Made by a program: the position numbers and the translations under genes
Shown here: piece by piece, positions 16,908 to 24,833 of the stretch
How the letters are laid out: every line of letters begins with the position of its first letter
Numbering within the stretch: the stretch's first letter is position 1
The notes under the pieces: generated by a model
What the model saw: the letters and a program-made list of their open reading frames with translations, nothing else
What the model was told of the DNA's origin: nothing
Databases searched by the model: none
Assembly (NCBI GenBank): GCA_018816945.1
Contig: JAHIVC010000027.1
Span: forward strand, 1 to 64,000
Source: Bacteroidota bacterium
Lineage (GTDB): Bacteria > Bacteroidota > Bacteroidia > Bacteroidales > GCA-2711565
DNA: 64,000 nt
Direction: 5' to 3'

Positions 16908-19304
16908 CTATTCATGCCTTAAACTATCAACGGTATTAGTGTTAATTGCCCTTAATAATCTATAAATCATACTCAGGAACGAAAAGAAAATTGTAATCCC
17001 TATTGCAACTATATACGGAAATATCGAAAACGGCATTTGATATGGAAACGAATTTAACCAACTGCCCAAAATATAGTAGCTTATCGGCCATGAAATAATA
17101 TTGGCTATCAATATTAAGCTTAAATATTCTTTAGCAAATAAATAATTTATTGAAAGAGCATTAGATCCAAGAGCTTTTCTGATTCCAATCTCTTTTGTTC
17201 TTGAATTGGTAGTAAAACTAATGAGTCCATAAATACCTAAACATGCAATAATAATCGCAAGCAGTGCCAGATATAAAATAACTTCTGTTAGTTTCATCTC
17301 TTCCTGATATAAGTTGGCGATTTCATTTTCAACAAATTTGTATTCAAACAATAATTCAGGAAAAACTATCTTAAATTGAGCATTTAGAAATGAAATAGTC
17401 TGTGAAATGTCAGTGGGTGAAATTCTTACTGAAACACTCCAGCCATCATCGTTCTTATTAAATAAGCGAATAATCATTGGAGTAATTTCATTGTGAGCCG
17501 ATTTAAAATGAAAATCTTTTACAACCCCAACAATTGTAATTCGATTTCCAACGACCCCCCCTCGATAATCACCGCCATAGAGAATTTTTTTCCCAATAGG
17601 ATCTTCAAATCCTATAATTTTAAGTGCCGCTTCATTAATGATTCCAAGGTTTCCTTCAACGGTTGTGTCAATTTGAGGCCCAATAAAACCTTCACCAGAG
17701 ATTAATTTCATTTTATAGGTATCGATAAAATATTGATCTGCATGATTATTATTAATTCGGGAACGTTTTCTTTCTTCACCTACATCCCAGGCAAATCTCG
17801 TCCAATTTGTTGAATTTGATATTGGATAATCATGCACACTTGCATTGATAATATTGGGGTTTTGTAAAATTTGATCTCTGAAAAAATTAATATTTTTCAT
17901 TGATGCTCCATCAACGTTTATCCGTAGAACATTTTCTACATTATACCCCAAGTCTTTATTTTGCATATAATTAACTTGCTGGTAGATACCAATCGCCCCA
18001 ATAATAAAGCTCGCAGAGATAATAAATTGTATGCCAACCAGAAATTTACGCAAGAATGATTTGTTTGATTTGTTCCCATCTTTAAGTTTTAGAACACTTA
18101 ACGGTTCAGCATTTGCAATAATGAGAGCAGGGTATATCCCAGAGAAGAATCCCAGTAAAATTGTTATTCCGATAATCAAAGCTAAAAGCTTAAAATTTGC
18201 GATATATTCAAAATCCAACTCACGATTCACGATTTGATTGAACCATGGTAAAAGAGTTTCGAAAAGAACAAACGCGATAATCATACTAAATACTGCAATT
18301 AATAATGATTCTGCCATGAACTGACAAATTAATAATGGTTTATTTGCTCCAATGATTTTCCGAAGACCAACTTCCTTTGTTCGACGGGTTGAATACGCAA
18401 TGGAAAGATTGGTAAAATTTACTCCTGCCATGATTAAAATAAATAGAGCCAGGGCAGAAAGTACATAAACACTGTTTATCGACCCCCTGACTGCGTAATC
18501 ATCAGTTATTTTTGAATATAAATGTATTTCTTTAACAGGACGTGTTAATAATTGATTTTCTGTTTTTTCATTCCACCATACTTTTAAGATGTTTTTAATT
18601 TTTGCATTAAATGCTTCTATATTGTGATTTGGCTTGAGCATAATATAGCATCTAACCCAATTACTTCCCCAATCTTTAAATACCCTGTCCCCGCCCGTTT
18701 CTGTTAGGGTATTAGCTGATTGCAAAGCATTGAAATCCAGATGAGAGTTTTTAGGAGGGTCTTTTAGGATGGCTGTAATTTTATAGGTCACTCCGTTATT
18801 ATTTAGCGTTTTCCCCAGTGGGTCTTCGTTAGCAAAAAGTACTTTTGCCAGGGTTTCTGATAAAACAATAGAATAAGGTTCGGTTAAAGCATTGTTCATA
18901 TCACCTTTCAAAATAGGATAGGTGAACATTTTAAAGAAATCATTGTCAGTTAAAATAGATTTGACTTCAAAATCATCGCCATTTGGTGTTTTTATAGAAT
19001 TGGTCTTGTAAATAAAGCGAATGGAAGATTCTATTTCAGGGAATTTATCTATCATAGCCTGGGCTGTGGGGGTCGGGGTTCCAACCATTCGTTCTTCTCT
19101 ACCTCCTTCAATCATTATTTGTTCGACCCTATATAAGCGATCTGAATTTTGTTGAAAGTTATCAAAACTTAGTTCGAATTGAAGGTATAGTACCAATGCA
19201 ATAAATACTGCTAATGCTATTGATAAACCCAATATATTAACCAGGGTATAGGATTTATTTTTACTCAGACTGCGCAATGTTGTTTTTAAGAAATTTGACC
19301 ACAT
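16908..19304 (-). CDS. MacB/FtsX-type ABC transporter permease, two-domain
   Basis: A 798-residue membrane protein with the duplicated MacB-PCD/FtsX layout: helix 1 (YTLVNILGLSIALAVFIALVL, about 18-40), a periplasmic domain, helices near 280, 330, 375 and 420, a second periplasmic domain, then three C-terminal helices. Each FtsX block has the family signature, TRRTKEVGLRKIIGANK and SRTKEIGIRKALGSN. The length and the ending VDSLRHE are typical of the large Bacteroidota permease families thought to act in efflux or envelope stress. No ATPase or periplasmic adaptor gene is nearby, so its partners must be encoded elsewhere. The divergent sigma-54 regulator and kinase may control it; that link comes only from position. 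Confidence 0.88.
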   Translation of the reverse strand: MWSNFLKTTLRSLSKNKSYTLVNILGLSIALAVFIALVLYLQFELSFDNFQQNSDRLYRVEQIMIEGGREERMVGTPTPTAQAMIDKFPEIESSIRFIYKTNSIKTPNGDDFEVKSILTDNDFFKMFTYPILKGDMNNALTEPYSIVLSETLAKVLFANEDPLGKTLNNNGVTYKITAILKDPPKNSHLDFNALQSANTLTETGGDRVFKDWGSNWVRCYIMLKPNHNIEAFNAKIKNILKVWWNEKTENQLLTRPVKEIHLYSKITDDYAVRGSINSVYVLSALALFILIMAGVNFTNLSIAYSTRRTKEVGLRKIIGANKPLLICQFMAESLLIAVFSMIIAFVLFETLLPWFNQIVNRELDFEYIANFKLLALIIGITILLGFFSGIYPALIIANAEPLSVLKLKDGNKSNKSFLRKFLVGIQFIISASFIIGAIGIYQQVNYMQNKDLGYNVENVLRINVDGASMKNINFFRDQILQNPNIINASVHDYPISNSTNWTRFAWDVGEERKRSRINNNHADQYFIDTYKMKLISGEGFIGPQIDTTVEGNLGIINEAALKIIGFEDPIGKKILYGGDYRGGVVGNRITIVGVVKDFHFKSAHNEITPMIIRLFNKNDDGWSVSVRISPTDISQTISFLNAQFKIVFPELLFEYKFVENEIANLYQEEMKLTEVILYLALLAIIIACLGIYGLISFTTNSRTKEIGIRKALGSNALSINYLFAKEYLSLILIANIISWPISYYILGSWLNSFPYQMPFSIFPYIVAIGITIFFSFLSMIYRLLRAINTNTVDSLRHE

Positions 19305-19330
19305 ATTAATTTTTGTTTATTTAAAGATAT

Positions 19331-19345
19331 ACTAAATTTGTGCCA
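19331..19345 (-). promoter_or_regulatory. Weak sigma-54-like promoter candidate for the permease
   Basis: On the minus strand TGGCAC matches the -24 box exactly, but after the correct 5-base gap the -12 box reads TAGT instead of TTGC. A near-match to the housekeeping -7 box (TATCTTTA, 19322-19329) overlaps the same area, so the choice of sigma factor is open. Confidence 0.25.
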
Positions 19346-19478
19346 TTCATCGTAATATATTTGCTATCAATTAGTAAGGCTTGCCGGTTGTAATTTTATC
19401 ATTATTTTGCTGTTCAATTATTAAACACTTACCGTTCATGTTTTAAATATTTCATATTTTTAGCAAAAGTTTATTCTA

Positions 19479-20834
19479 ATGTTTGGAAACATTTTAGTGG
19501 TAGACGACGATCCCGTGATATTGGAATCTATTGCATTATTGTTAAAATATGAATCATCACAAGTAGATACTTTGATCAATCCACAACAAATCAATGACTA
19601 TCTAGATAAAACCTCTTATGAATTAATACTACTTGATATGAATTTTTCTCCAGGGAAGAGTTCTGGTAGTGAAGGTATTTATTGGTTAAAAAAAGTATTA
19701 AAAAGTGATCCGGATGCCATCGTGTTAATGATTACGGCTTTTGCAGATATCAAGCTTGCGGTAGAAGCGATGAAACAGGGTGCTACAGATTTTATTCAAA
19801 AACCATGGACTGGCGAAAAGCTTATTGCTACGCTTAAAGCGGCTCAGCAAATAAAATTATCGCAACAAAGGATTAAATCATTGGAGTTCTCAAATCGATC
19901 ATTAAGAGAGAATATGAGTCGGTTTTATCCTGAAATTATAGGAGATTCAGAACCATTAAAAAAACTGTTAAAAGAGATTGAAAAAGTTGCTAAAACAGAT
20001 GCAAATGTCCTAATAACAGGTGAAAATGGTACTGGAAAAGAGTTATTTGCGCGTCAGTTACATCTCTTATCAAAACGAAAAAATGAAATTTTTTTAAATA
20101 TCGATTTGGGTGCCATTTCCGATAGTTTATTTGAAAGTGAATTGTTCGGACATAAAAAAGGTTCTTTTACGGATGCAAAGGAGAATAGGGTTGGCCGCTT
20201 TGAAGCTGCTAATGGAGGAACCTTGTTTCTGGATGAAATTGGGAACCTGCCTATTTCTTCACAAGCCAGATTGCTTCATGTTGTCCAAAACCATGAAATT
20301 ATAAAAATTGGCACAAATAGAAGCACTAAAATAGATGTCAGGTTTATTTCAGCGACAAATAAAGATTTATTTGAACTTATTGAAAAAGGGCTTTTTCGGG
20401 AGGATTTATTATATAGAATTAGAACTGTGCATATTGAAGTTCCGGCCTTAAGAGACAGGGGGCAAGATATAATCGTTTTGACCAACTATTTTCTAAATAA
20501 ATATGCTACTAAATATGAAAAAGATGACTTGACAATAAATAAACAAGCATATCAAAAATTATTAAATTATAGTTGGCCTGGCAATGTAAGGGAATTAGAA
20601 CATGTGATCGAAAATGCGGTAGTTTTAAGTGAAACGAAGGTTTTATCCAATGATGACTTTCCGCTGCGCACACATCAAAACCTTTCGGATGAAGATTTAA
20701 ATTTGGTTGAAGTCGAAAAAAAAATTATACTAAAAGCTTTGGATAAACATAAAGGTAACTATACATATGCCGCCAATGAATTAGGGATTTCAAGGACTAC
20801 TTTATACTTAAAATTAAAGCGCTATGATTTATAA
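19479..20834 (+). CDS. Sigma-54-dependent response regulator (NtrC family)
   Basis: A 451-residue three-domain activator. The receiver domain is residues 1-120, with acidic pocket VDDDP (8-12), phospho-acceptor Asp53 in LLDMNF, and Lys108 in IQKPW. The AAA+ domain has Walker A GENGTGKE (181-188), the sigma-54 contact loop as GSFTDA (228-233; the textbook form is GAFTGA), Walker B FLDEIG (250-255) and the WPGNVRELEHVIENAV lid. The C-terminal Fis-type helix-turn-helix is NYTYAANELGISRTTLYLKL. When phosphorylated by its kinase it should activate sigma-54 promoters. The kinase gene overlaps its end by 11 bases. The divergent permease is the likely target. Confidence 0.95.
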   Translation: MFGNILVVDDDPVILESIALLLKYESSQVDTLINPQQINDYLDKTSYELILLDMNFSPGKSSGSEGIYWLKKVLKSDPDAIVLMITAFADIKLAVEAMKQGATDFIQKPWTGEKLIATLKAAQQIKLSQQRIKSLEFSNRSLRENMSRFYPEIIGDSEPLKKLLKEIEKVAKTDANVLITGENGTGKELFARQLHLLSKRKNEIFLNIDLGAISDSLFESELFGHKKGSFTDAKENRVGRFEAANGGTLFLDEIGNLPISSQARLLHVVQNHEIIKIGTNRSTKIDVRFISATNKDLFELIEKGLFREDLLYRIRTVHIEVPALRDRGQDIIVLTNYFLNKYATKYEKDDLTINKQAYQKLLNYSWPGNVRELEHVIENAVVLSETKVLSNDDFPLRTHQNLSDEDLNLVEVEKKIILKALDKHKGNYTYAANELGISRTTLYLKLKRYDL

Positions 20835-22191
20835 TCGTTTTAGCCTCATTATCGTTGTAAGATCTTGCCTGTTATTACTTAGCTGTATCCTTTTTGCATT
20901 TGTTTTTTTTAAATCAGATCGGTTTTTCACTTTACTTTTTTTAGGAGGAATAATCATTGCTCAAGTTTTGTTATTGGTTTATTTTCTTAACACCACAAAT
21001 CGAGATTTAGCAAGGTTTCTTTTAAATATCCAGGAAAGTGATACCTCGCTTAGCTTTAATTCTAAAAAAATTGAATATAACTTCAAAGGGATTCACCATA
21101 GTTTTAAAAAGATTAATGCAGAAATTCAAAAAATTAAAATAGACCGAGAATCGAAAATCCATTTTTTAAATAATGTGGTAAATCATTTAGGTGTAGCCTT
21201 TATGGCCTATGATAATCAGGGGGAAATATTATTACTAAATTCAGCAGCCCAACAACTCTTTTCAGTTGATCGGCCAAAGTTTATTTCTCACATTCATATT
21301 GATAATAAAGAGTTTCATGATTTTATCTCGCAGATGCCAACAAATTATCAAGGCGTATACAATTATAAAGATGATGACAATGATATAACGCCACTTTTGG
21401 TGCGCAGTTCTGAATTTATACTGATGGGAAATCAGATAAGGCTGGTGTCTTTTCAAAGTATAAAGTCTCAACTTGATGGAAATGAAATGGAGTCCTGGCA
21501 AAAATTAATGCGTGTTCTGGCACATGAGATTGCAAATTCACTTACACCAATTACAATGTTGGGCAGCAACATTCGTCAAAGAATGATCAACTATATGAAA
21601 CTGCTATCTGAGGGAGGGAAAATTACAGAAAACATTACCAATGATGTGATAAGAAGTGCTGAACTTATTGAGCAAAGAGGTAACCGATTGATTGAATTTA
21701 TTAATAATTATAAAAGCTACGCTAGACTACCAAAGCCTTCATTTTCAATAGTGAGAGTGAAAGATTTGTTTGATCAGATAGATGCATTCTATCAAAAACA
21801 ATTTAAAAGTGAAGAGATTCAATTCGAGCGTTATTTAGATGATCAAGCACAACTATATATTGATATGAGTTTAATGGAGCAGGTTTTGATTAATTTAATC
21901 CAAAACTCCATCGATGCATTAAGAAATATTGAACATAAAAAGATTGAATTAATTTATAAATGCCAGCAGAATAATGATCTGATTCAGGTGATAGATAATG
22001 GTATTGGGATTTCTGAAGAAATCATTGAGCATATTTTCATCCCGTTTTTCACGACGAAAAATAGCGGTTCAGGAGTTGGATTAAGTCTATCAAAAAACAT
22101 TTTGCATATGCATCAGGGTACAATTTCTATTCAATCAAAACCTAATATAAAAACCATTATTAGTTTAAAAATCCCAAAAAAATCAGAATAA
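20824..22191 (+). CDS. Membrane sensor histidine kinase, partner of the NtrC-type regulator
   Basis: A 455-residue kinase that overlaps the regulator gene by 11 bases, so the pair is translationally coupled. Two transmembrane helices (about 6-29 and 34-55) are joined by a very short loop, so there is almost no periplasmic sensor and the signal is likely intramembrane or cytoplasmic. A PAS-like region follows (about 115-215, VAFMAYDNQGEILLLNSAA). The H-box is LAHEIANSLTPI, with phospho-acceptor His234. The ATPase domain has the N-box LINLIQNSIDAL, the G1 box DNGIGI and the G2 box GSGVGLSLSKNI. The HEIANSLTPI form is that of NtrB/NtrY-like kinases, which fits an NtrC partner. Confidence 0.95.
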   Translation: MIYNRFSLIIVVRSCLLLLSCILFAFVFFKSDRFFTLLFLGGIIIAQVLLLVYFLNTTNRDLARFLLNIQESDTSLSFNSKKIEYNFKGIHHSFKKINAEIQKIKIDRESKIHFLNNVVNHLGVAFMAYDNQGEILLLNSAAQQLFSVDRPKFISHIHIDNKEFHDFISQMPTNYQGVYNYKDDDNDITPLLVRSSEFILMGNQIRLVSFQSIKSQLDGNEMESWQKLMRVLAHEIANSLTPITMLGSNIRQRMINYMKLLSEGGKITENITNDVIRSAELIEQRGNRLIEFINNYKSYARLPKPSFSIVRVKDLFDQIDAFYQKQFKSEEIQFERYLDDQAQLYIDMSLMEQVLINLIQNSIDALRNIEHKKIELIYKCQQNNDLIQVIDNGIGISEEIIEHIFIPFFTTKNSGSGVGLSLSKNILHMHQGTISIQSKPNIKTIISLKIPKKSE

Positions 22192-22203
22192 AATATATTA
22201 CTT

Positions 22204-22884
22204 TTAATCTTTATCAAAAAGCTTTGGCCTTCTGGTTTTGGTTCTTACATACGCTTGATCCAGTTTCCATTTCTGTATTTCTTTATCATTTCCCGAAAGC
22301 AGAATATCAGGAACCTGCATCCCTTTATATTCCCTCGGTCGCGTATAAACAGGCGGCGATAGCAATTGATCCTGAAATGAATCGGATAGGGCAGAGGTTT
22401 CATCACCTAATACGCCCGGTATCAATCTTACAATACTGTCGGTAAAAGCAGCAGCAGCTAATTCACCTCCTGATAAAACATAATCCCCAATTGAAATTTC
22501 GCGGGTAATCAAATGTTGCCTGACACGTTCATCGACACCCTTATAATGCCCACATAATAAAATAATGTTTTTCAGACTTGAAAACTGATTTGCCAATGGC
22601 TGATTAAATAACTCACCATCCGGACTTAAATAGATAATTTCATCATAATCCGTTTTTGATTTTAGGGCTGTAATACAATTATCAATGGGTTCAATCATCA
22701 TCACCATTCCGGCACCACCCCCAAATGCATAATCATCAACACTTTTATATTTATTATTTGAATATGCCCTTAAATCGTGCAGGTTGATGCTCACAAGTTC
22801 TTTATCCTGGGCACGTTTTAATATGGAATGATTAAATATCCCATCAAACATTGCAGGAAATAAAGTAATGATATCAATTTTCAT
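22204..22884 (-). CDS. trmD: tRNA (guanine-37-N1)-methyltransferase TrmD
   Basis: A 226-residue SPOUT methyltransferase starting [17 protein letters not shown], with the TrmD substrate motif [14 protein letters not shown] near residue 50, the knot [13 protein letters not shown] near 110, and [31 protein letters not shown]-type sequence near 130 (read in two halves, [13 protein letters not shown] and VRLIPGVLG). The C-terminal [16 protein letters not shown]-like tail is reduced to [19 protein letters not shown]. It makes m1G37 in tRNAs reading CNN codons and prevents +1 frameshifting. It stands alone; the common neighbours rpsP and rimM are not here. A TATTTTTG element is 26 bases upstream. 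Confidence 0.96.
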   Translation of the reverse strand: MKIDIITLFPAMFDGIFNHSILKRAQDKELVSINLHDLRAYSNNKYKSVDDYAFGGGAGMVMMIEPIDNCITALKSKTDYDEIIYLSPDGELFNQPLANQFSSLKNIILLCGHYKGVDERVRQHLITREISIGDYVLSGGELAAAAFTDSIVRLIPGVLGDETSALSDSFQDQLLSPPVYTRPREYKGMQVPDILLSGNDKEIQKWKLDQAYVRTKTRRPKLFDKD

Positions 22885-22909
22885 TCAGTTAGTGTTTGTA
22901 ATAATTTGA

Positions 22910-22917
22910 CAAAAATA
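22910..22917 (-). promoter_or_regulatory. TATTTTTG -7 element for trmD
   Basis: A consensus TAnnTTTG on the minus strand, 26 bases before the trmD ATG. Confidence 0.55.
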
Positions 22918-22987
22918 GCTAAATATTAAAGTATTTTTGGCTTAAATATCAGATATTTGAGAATCATTATCCTAACGAGTTTCGAAT

Positions 22988-24709
22988 ATGAACCTAAATG
23001 GATTTAAAATAATTATCATTAGTTTGTCTCTTACCATTCAATTGCAAACACTAACCGCGCAAGTGATTGGTGACGTGTATTTTGTAAAATTTACAGATAA
23101 GGCCCGAGTCCCATATTCGATCAATAATCCTTCCCAATTTTTGTCAGGAAAGGCGCTGAATCGACGGTCAAAAGATAATATTCCAATAAGTTCGCAGGAT
23201 TTGCCAGTTGACCGATCATATATTGATTTAGTTAGTGATGCGGGTGCTAAAATCATGTTCATCACTAAATGGATGAATGGAATCGGAATATCCTCAGTTG
23301 ATCAGGAAGGATTAGAAACAATTAGGAATTTACCTTTTGTGGAGAGAGTTGAACAGATACATAACAATTTGTCGGTATTTGGAGAAAGTTCTGCAGACTT
23401 GCTTAAAACTGCTACTATTAACAATGAAGTAAATAAGGATGAGGTAGAATCAGTATTAAGCACAAGCAAATTAAAAAATGATGAATTAATTGCAAATTTA
23501 GATTATGGTTTTGCTGAAACCCAAATTAAAATGTTGAATGGTGATTTCATGCATCAACGTGGGTTTTTAGGAGAGAATATAACAATTGCAGTCCTTGATA
23601 ACGGCTTTTTAAATGTGAATAACTTAGATGCATTTGACAGCTTATGGTTCAATAATCAGGTTATTAGCACTCGTGATTTTGTAATAAACGACCAAATCCA
23701 GTTTAATGCCGGTGATCATGGTGCAAAAGTATTATCCATCATGGCAGCTAATAAACCCGGCGTGTATATAGGAACGGCACCAAAAGCGAATTATCATTTG
23801 ATTCGAACTGAGATTGATGGTTCTGAATCATTATTAGAAGAATATTTGTGGATGTGTGGTGCTGAGTATGCCGATAGCGTGGGGGCGGATATTATTAATT
23901 CGTCGCTGGGATACACCGAATTTGATGATGTAACCCAGAATCATCATTATTCAGATATGGACGGAAATACAACAATTGTTACCAGGGCAGCTGATATTGC
24001 TGCCTCAAAAGGGATTTTGGTTGTTAACAGTGCCGGAAACTCTGCCAATAAACCCTGGCGATATATTGGTGCTCCTGCCGATGGCGATAGTGTCCTGGCT
24101 GTTGGTGCTGTGGATGAAAACAGGATCTGGGCACAATTTAGTTCAATTGGCCCAACTGCAGACGGGAGAACAAAGCCCAATATTGTAGCCCAAGGCAAAA
24201 ATACAGCCATCATTCAAAACAATGGTTCGGTTGTTTTCGGTAATGGAACTTCATTTTCTGCTCCAATAATAGCAGGACTTTCAGCTTGTTTATGGCAAAG
24301 TAGGCCCGACCTGAATAATATGCAAATCAAAGAAAGCATAGAAAAAAGTGCCAATCTTTATTATTGGCCGGATTCGCATTATGGTTATGGATTGCCCGAT
24401 TTTAATATGGCTATGCAACTTGTACTAATGCTTACTATTTCAGAAAACATTAGCCCTTCATTATTGAAAATTTTCCCAAATCCGTTTATCAATAATCCAA
24501 AGCTAATTGTGTTTTCAAGTACACTTGAGATGACAAATCTGACCATATCGGATATTTCTGGCAAAATGGTAATATCTTCAGACTATGAATTACATCAAGG
24601 CTTAAACGATATTCATATATCGAATTTAAATTTCCTGTCAGCGGGGGTGTATATCATTCACCTTAAAAATTCTGATCAAAACCTTTTCAGTAAAATAATC
24701 AAGCTTTAA
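22988..24709 (+). CDS. Subtilisin-like (S8) serine protease with type IX sorting domain
   Basis: A 573-residue secreted protease. The signal peptide spans residues 1-24 (cut after LTA). An inhibitor-like propeptide covers about 30-130 (VYFVKFTDKA ... FVERVEQI). The S8 catalytic domain follows, with Asp204 in AVLDNGF, His244 in DHGAKVLSIM, oxyanion Asn351 in NSAGN and nucleophile Ser422 in NGTSFSAP. The usual HGT is HGA here, a mild change. The last 80 or so residues are a type A T9SS sorting domain (KIFPNPFINNP ... GVYIIHLKNSDQNLFSKII). It should act outside the cell or on the surface, probably in protein breakdown. Upstream I see only a near-match promoter box (GATATTTG). Confidence 0.93.
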   Translation: MNLNGFKIIIISLSLTIQLQTLTAQVIGDVYFVKFTDKARVPYSINNPSQFLSGKALNRRSKDNIPISSQDLPVDRSYIDLVSDAGAKIMFITKWMNGIGISSVDQEGLETIRNLPFVERVEQIHNNLSVFGESSADLLKTATINNEVNKDEVESVLSTSKLKNDELIANLDYGFAETQIKMLNGDFMHQRGFLGENITIAVLDNGFLNVNNLDAFDSLWFNNQVISTRDFVINDQIQFNAGDHGAKVLSIMAANKPGVYIGTAPKANYHLIRTEIDGSESLLEEYLWMCGAEYADSVGADIINSSLGYTEFDDVTQNHHYSDMDGNTTIVTRAADIAASKGILVVNSAGNSANKPWRYIGAPADGDSVLAVGAVDENRIWAQFSSIGPTADGRTKPNIVAQGKNTAIIQNNGSVVFGNGTSFSAPIIAGLSACLWQSRPDLNNMQIKESIEKSANLYYWPDSHYGYGLPDFNMAMQLVLMLTISENISPSLLKIFPNPFINNPKLIVFSSTLEMTNLTISDISGKMVISSDYELHQGLNDIHISNLNFLSAGVYIIHLKNSDQNLFSKIIKL

Positions 24710-24736
24710 TCACAGGGGCAGAAATCACATTAAAAG

Positions 24737-24769
24737 TCTTGATACTTGTATCTTGGGTCTTGTATCTCA
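24737..24769. repeat. Heptad word repeat TCTTGnn, copy 1
   Basis: TCTTG (or ACTTG) recurs about every 7 bases four times between the subtilase stop and the polymerase promoter. The same repeat occurs at 43120-43154. Confidence 0.6.
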
Positions 24770-24821
24770 AATTCAAATCAAAATTTACTTATCAAAATCA
24801 ATCACACATTTCCACTATCCT

Positions 24822-24829
24822 TATCTTTG
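24822..24829 (+). promoter_or_regulatory. TATCTTTG -7 element immediately before dnaE-like start
   Basis: A consensus TAnnTTTG whose last base is only 4 bases before the ATG at 24834, so the message should start at or almost at the start codon (leaderless). It excludes the longer frame from 24753. Confidence 0.6.
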
Positions 24830-24833
24830 TTTC

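Noticed and set aside
24753-24833. Longer N-terminus for the dnaE-like protein
   Set aside because: It would include the word-repeat region and the -7 element; family similarity starts at MLLNCHTYFS.
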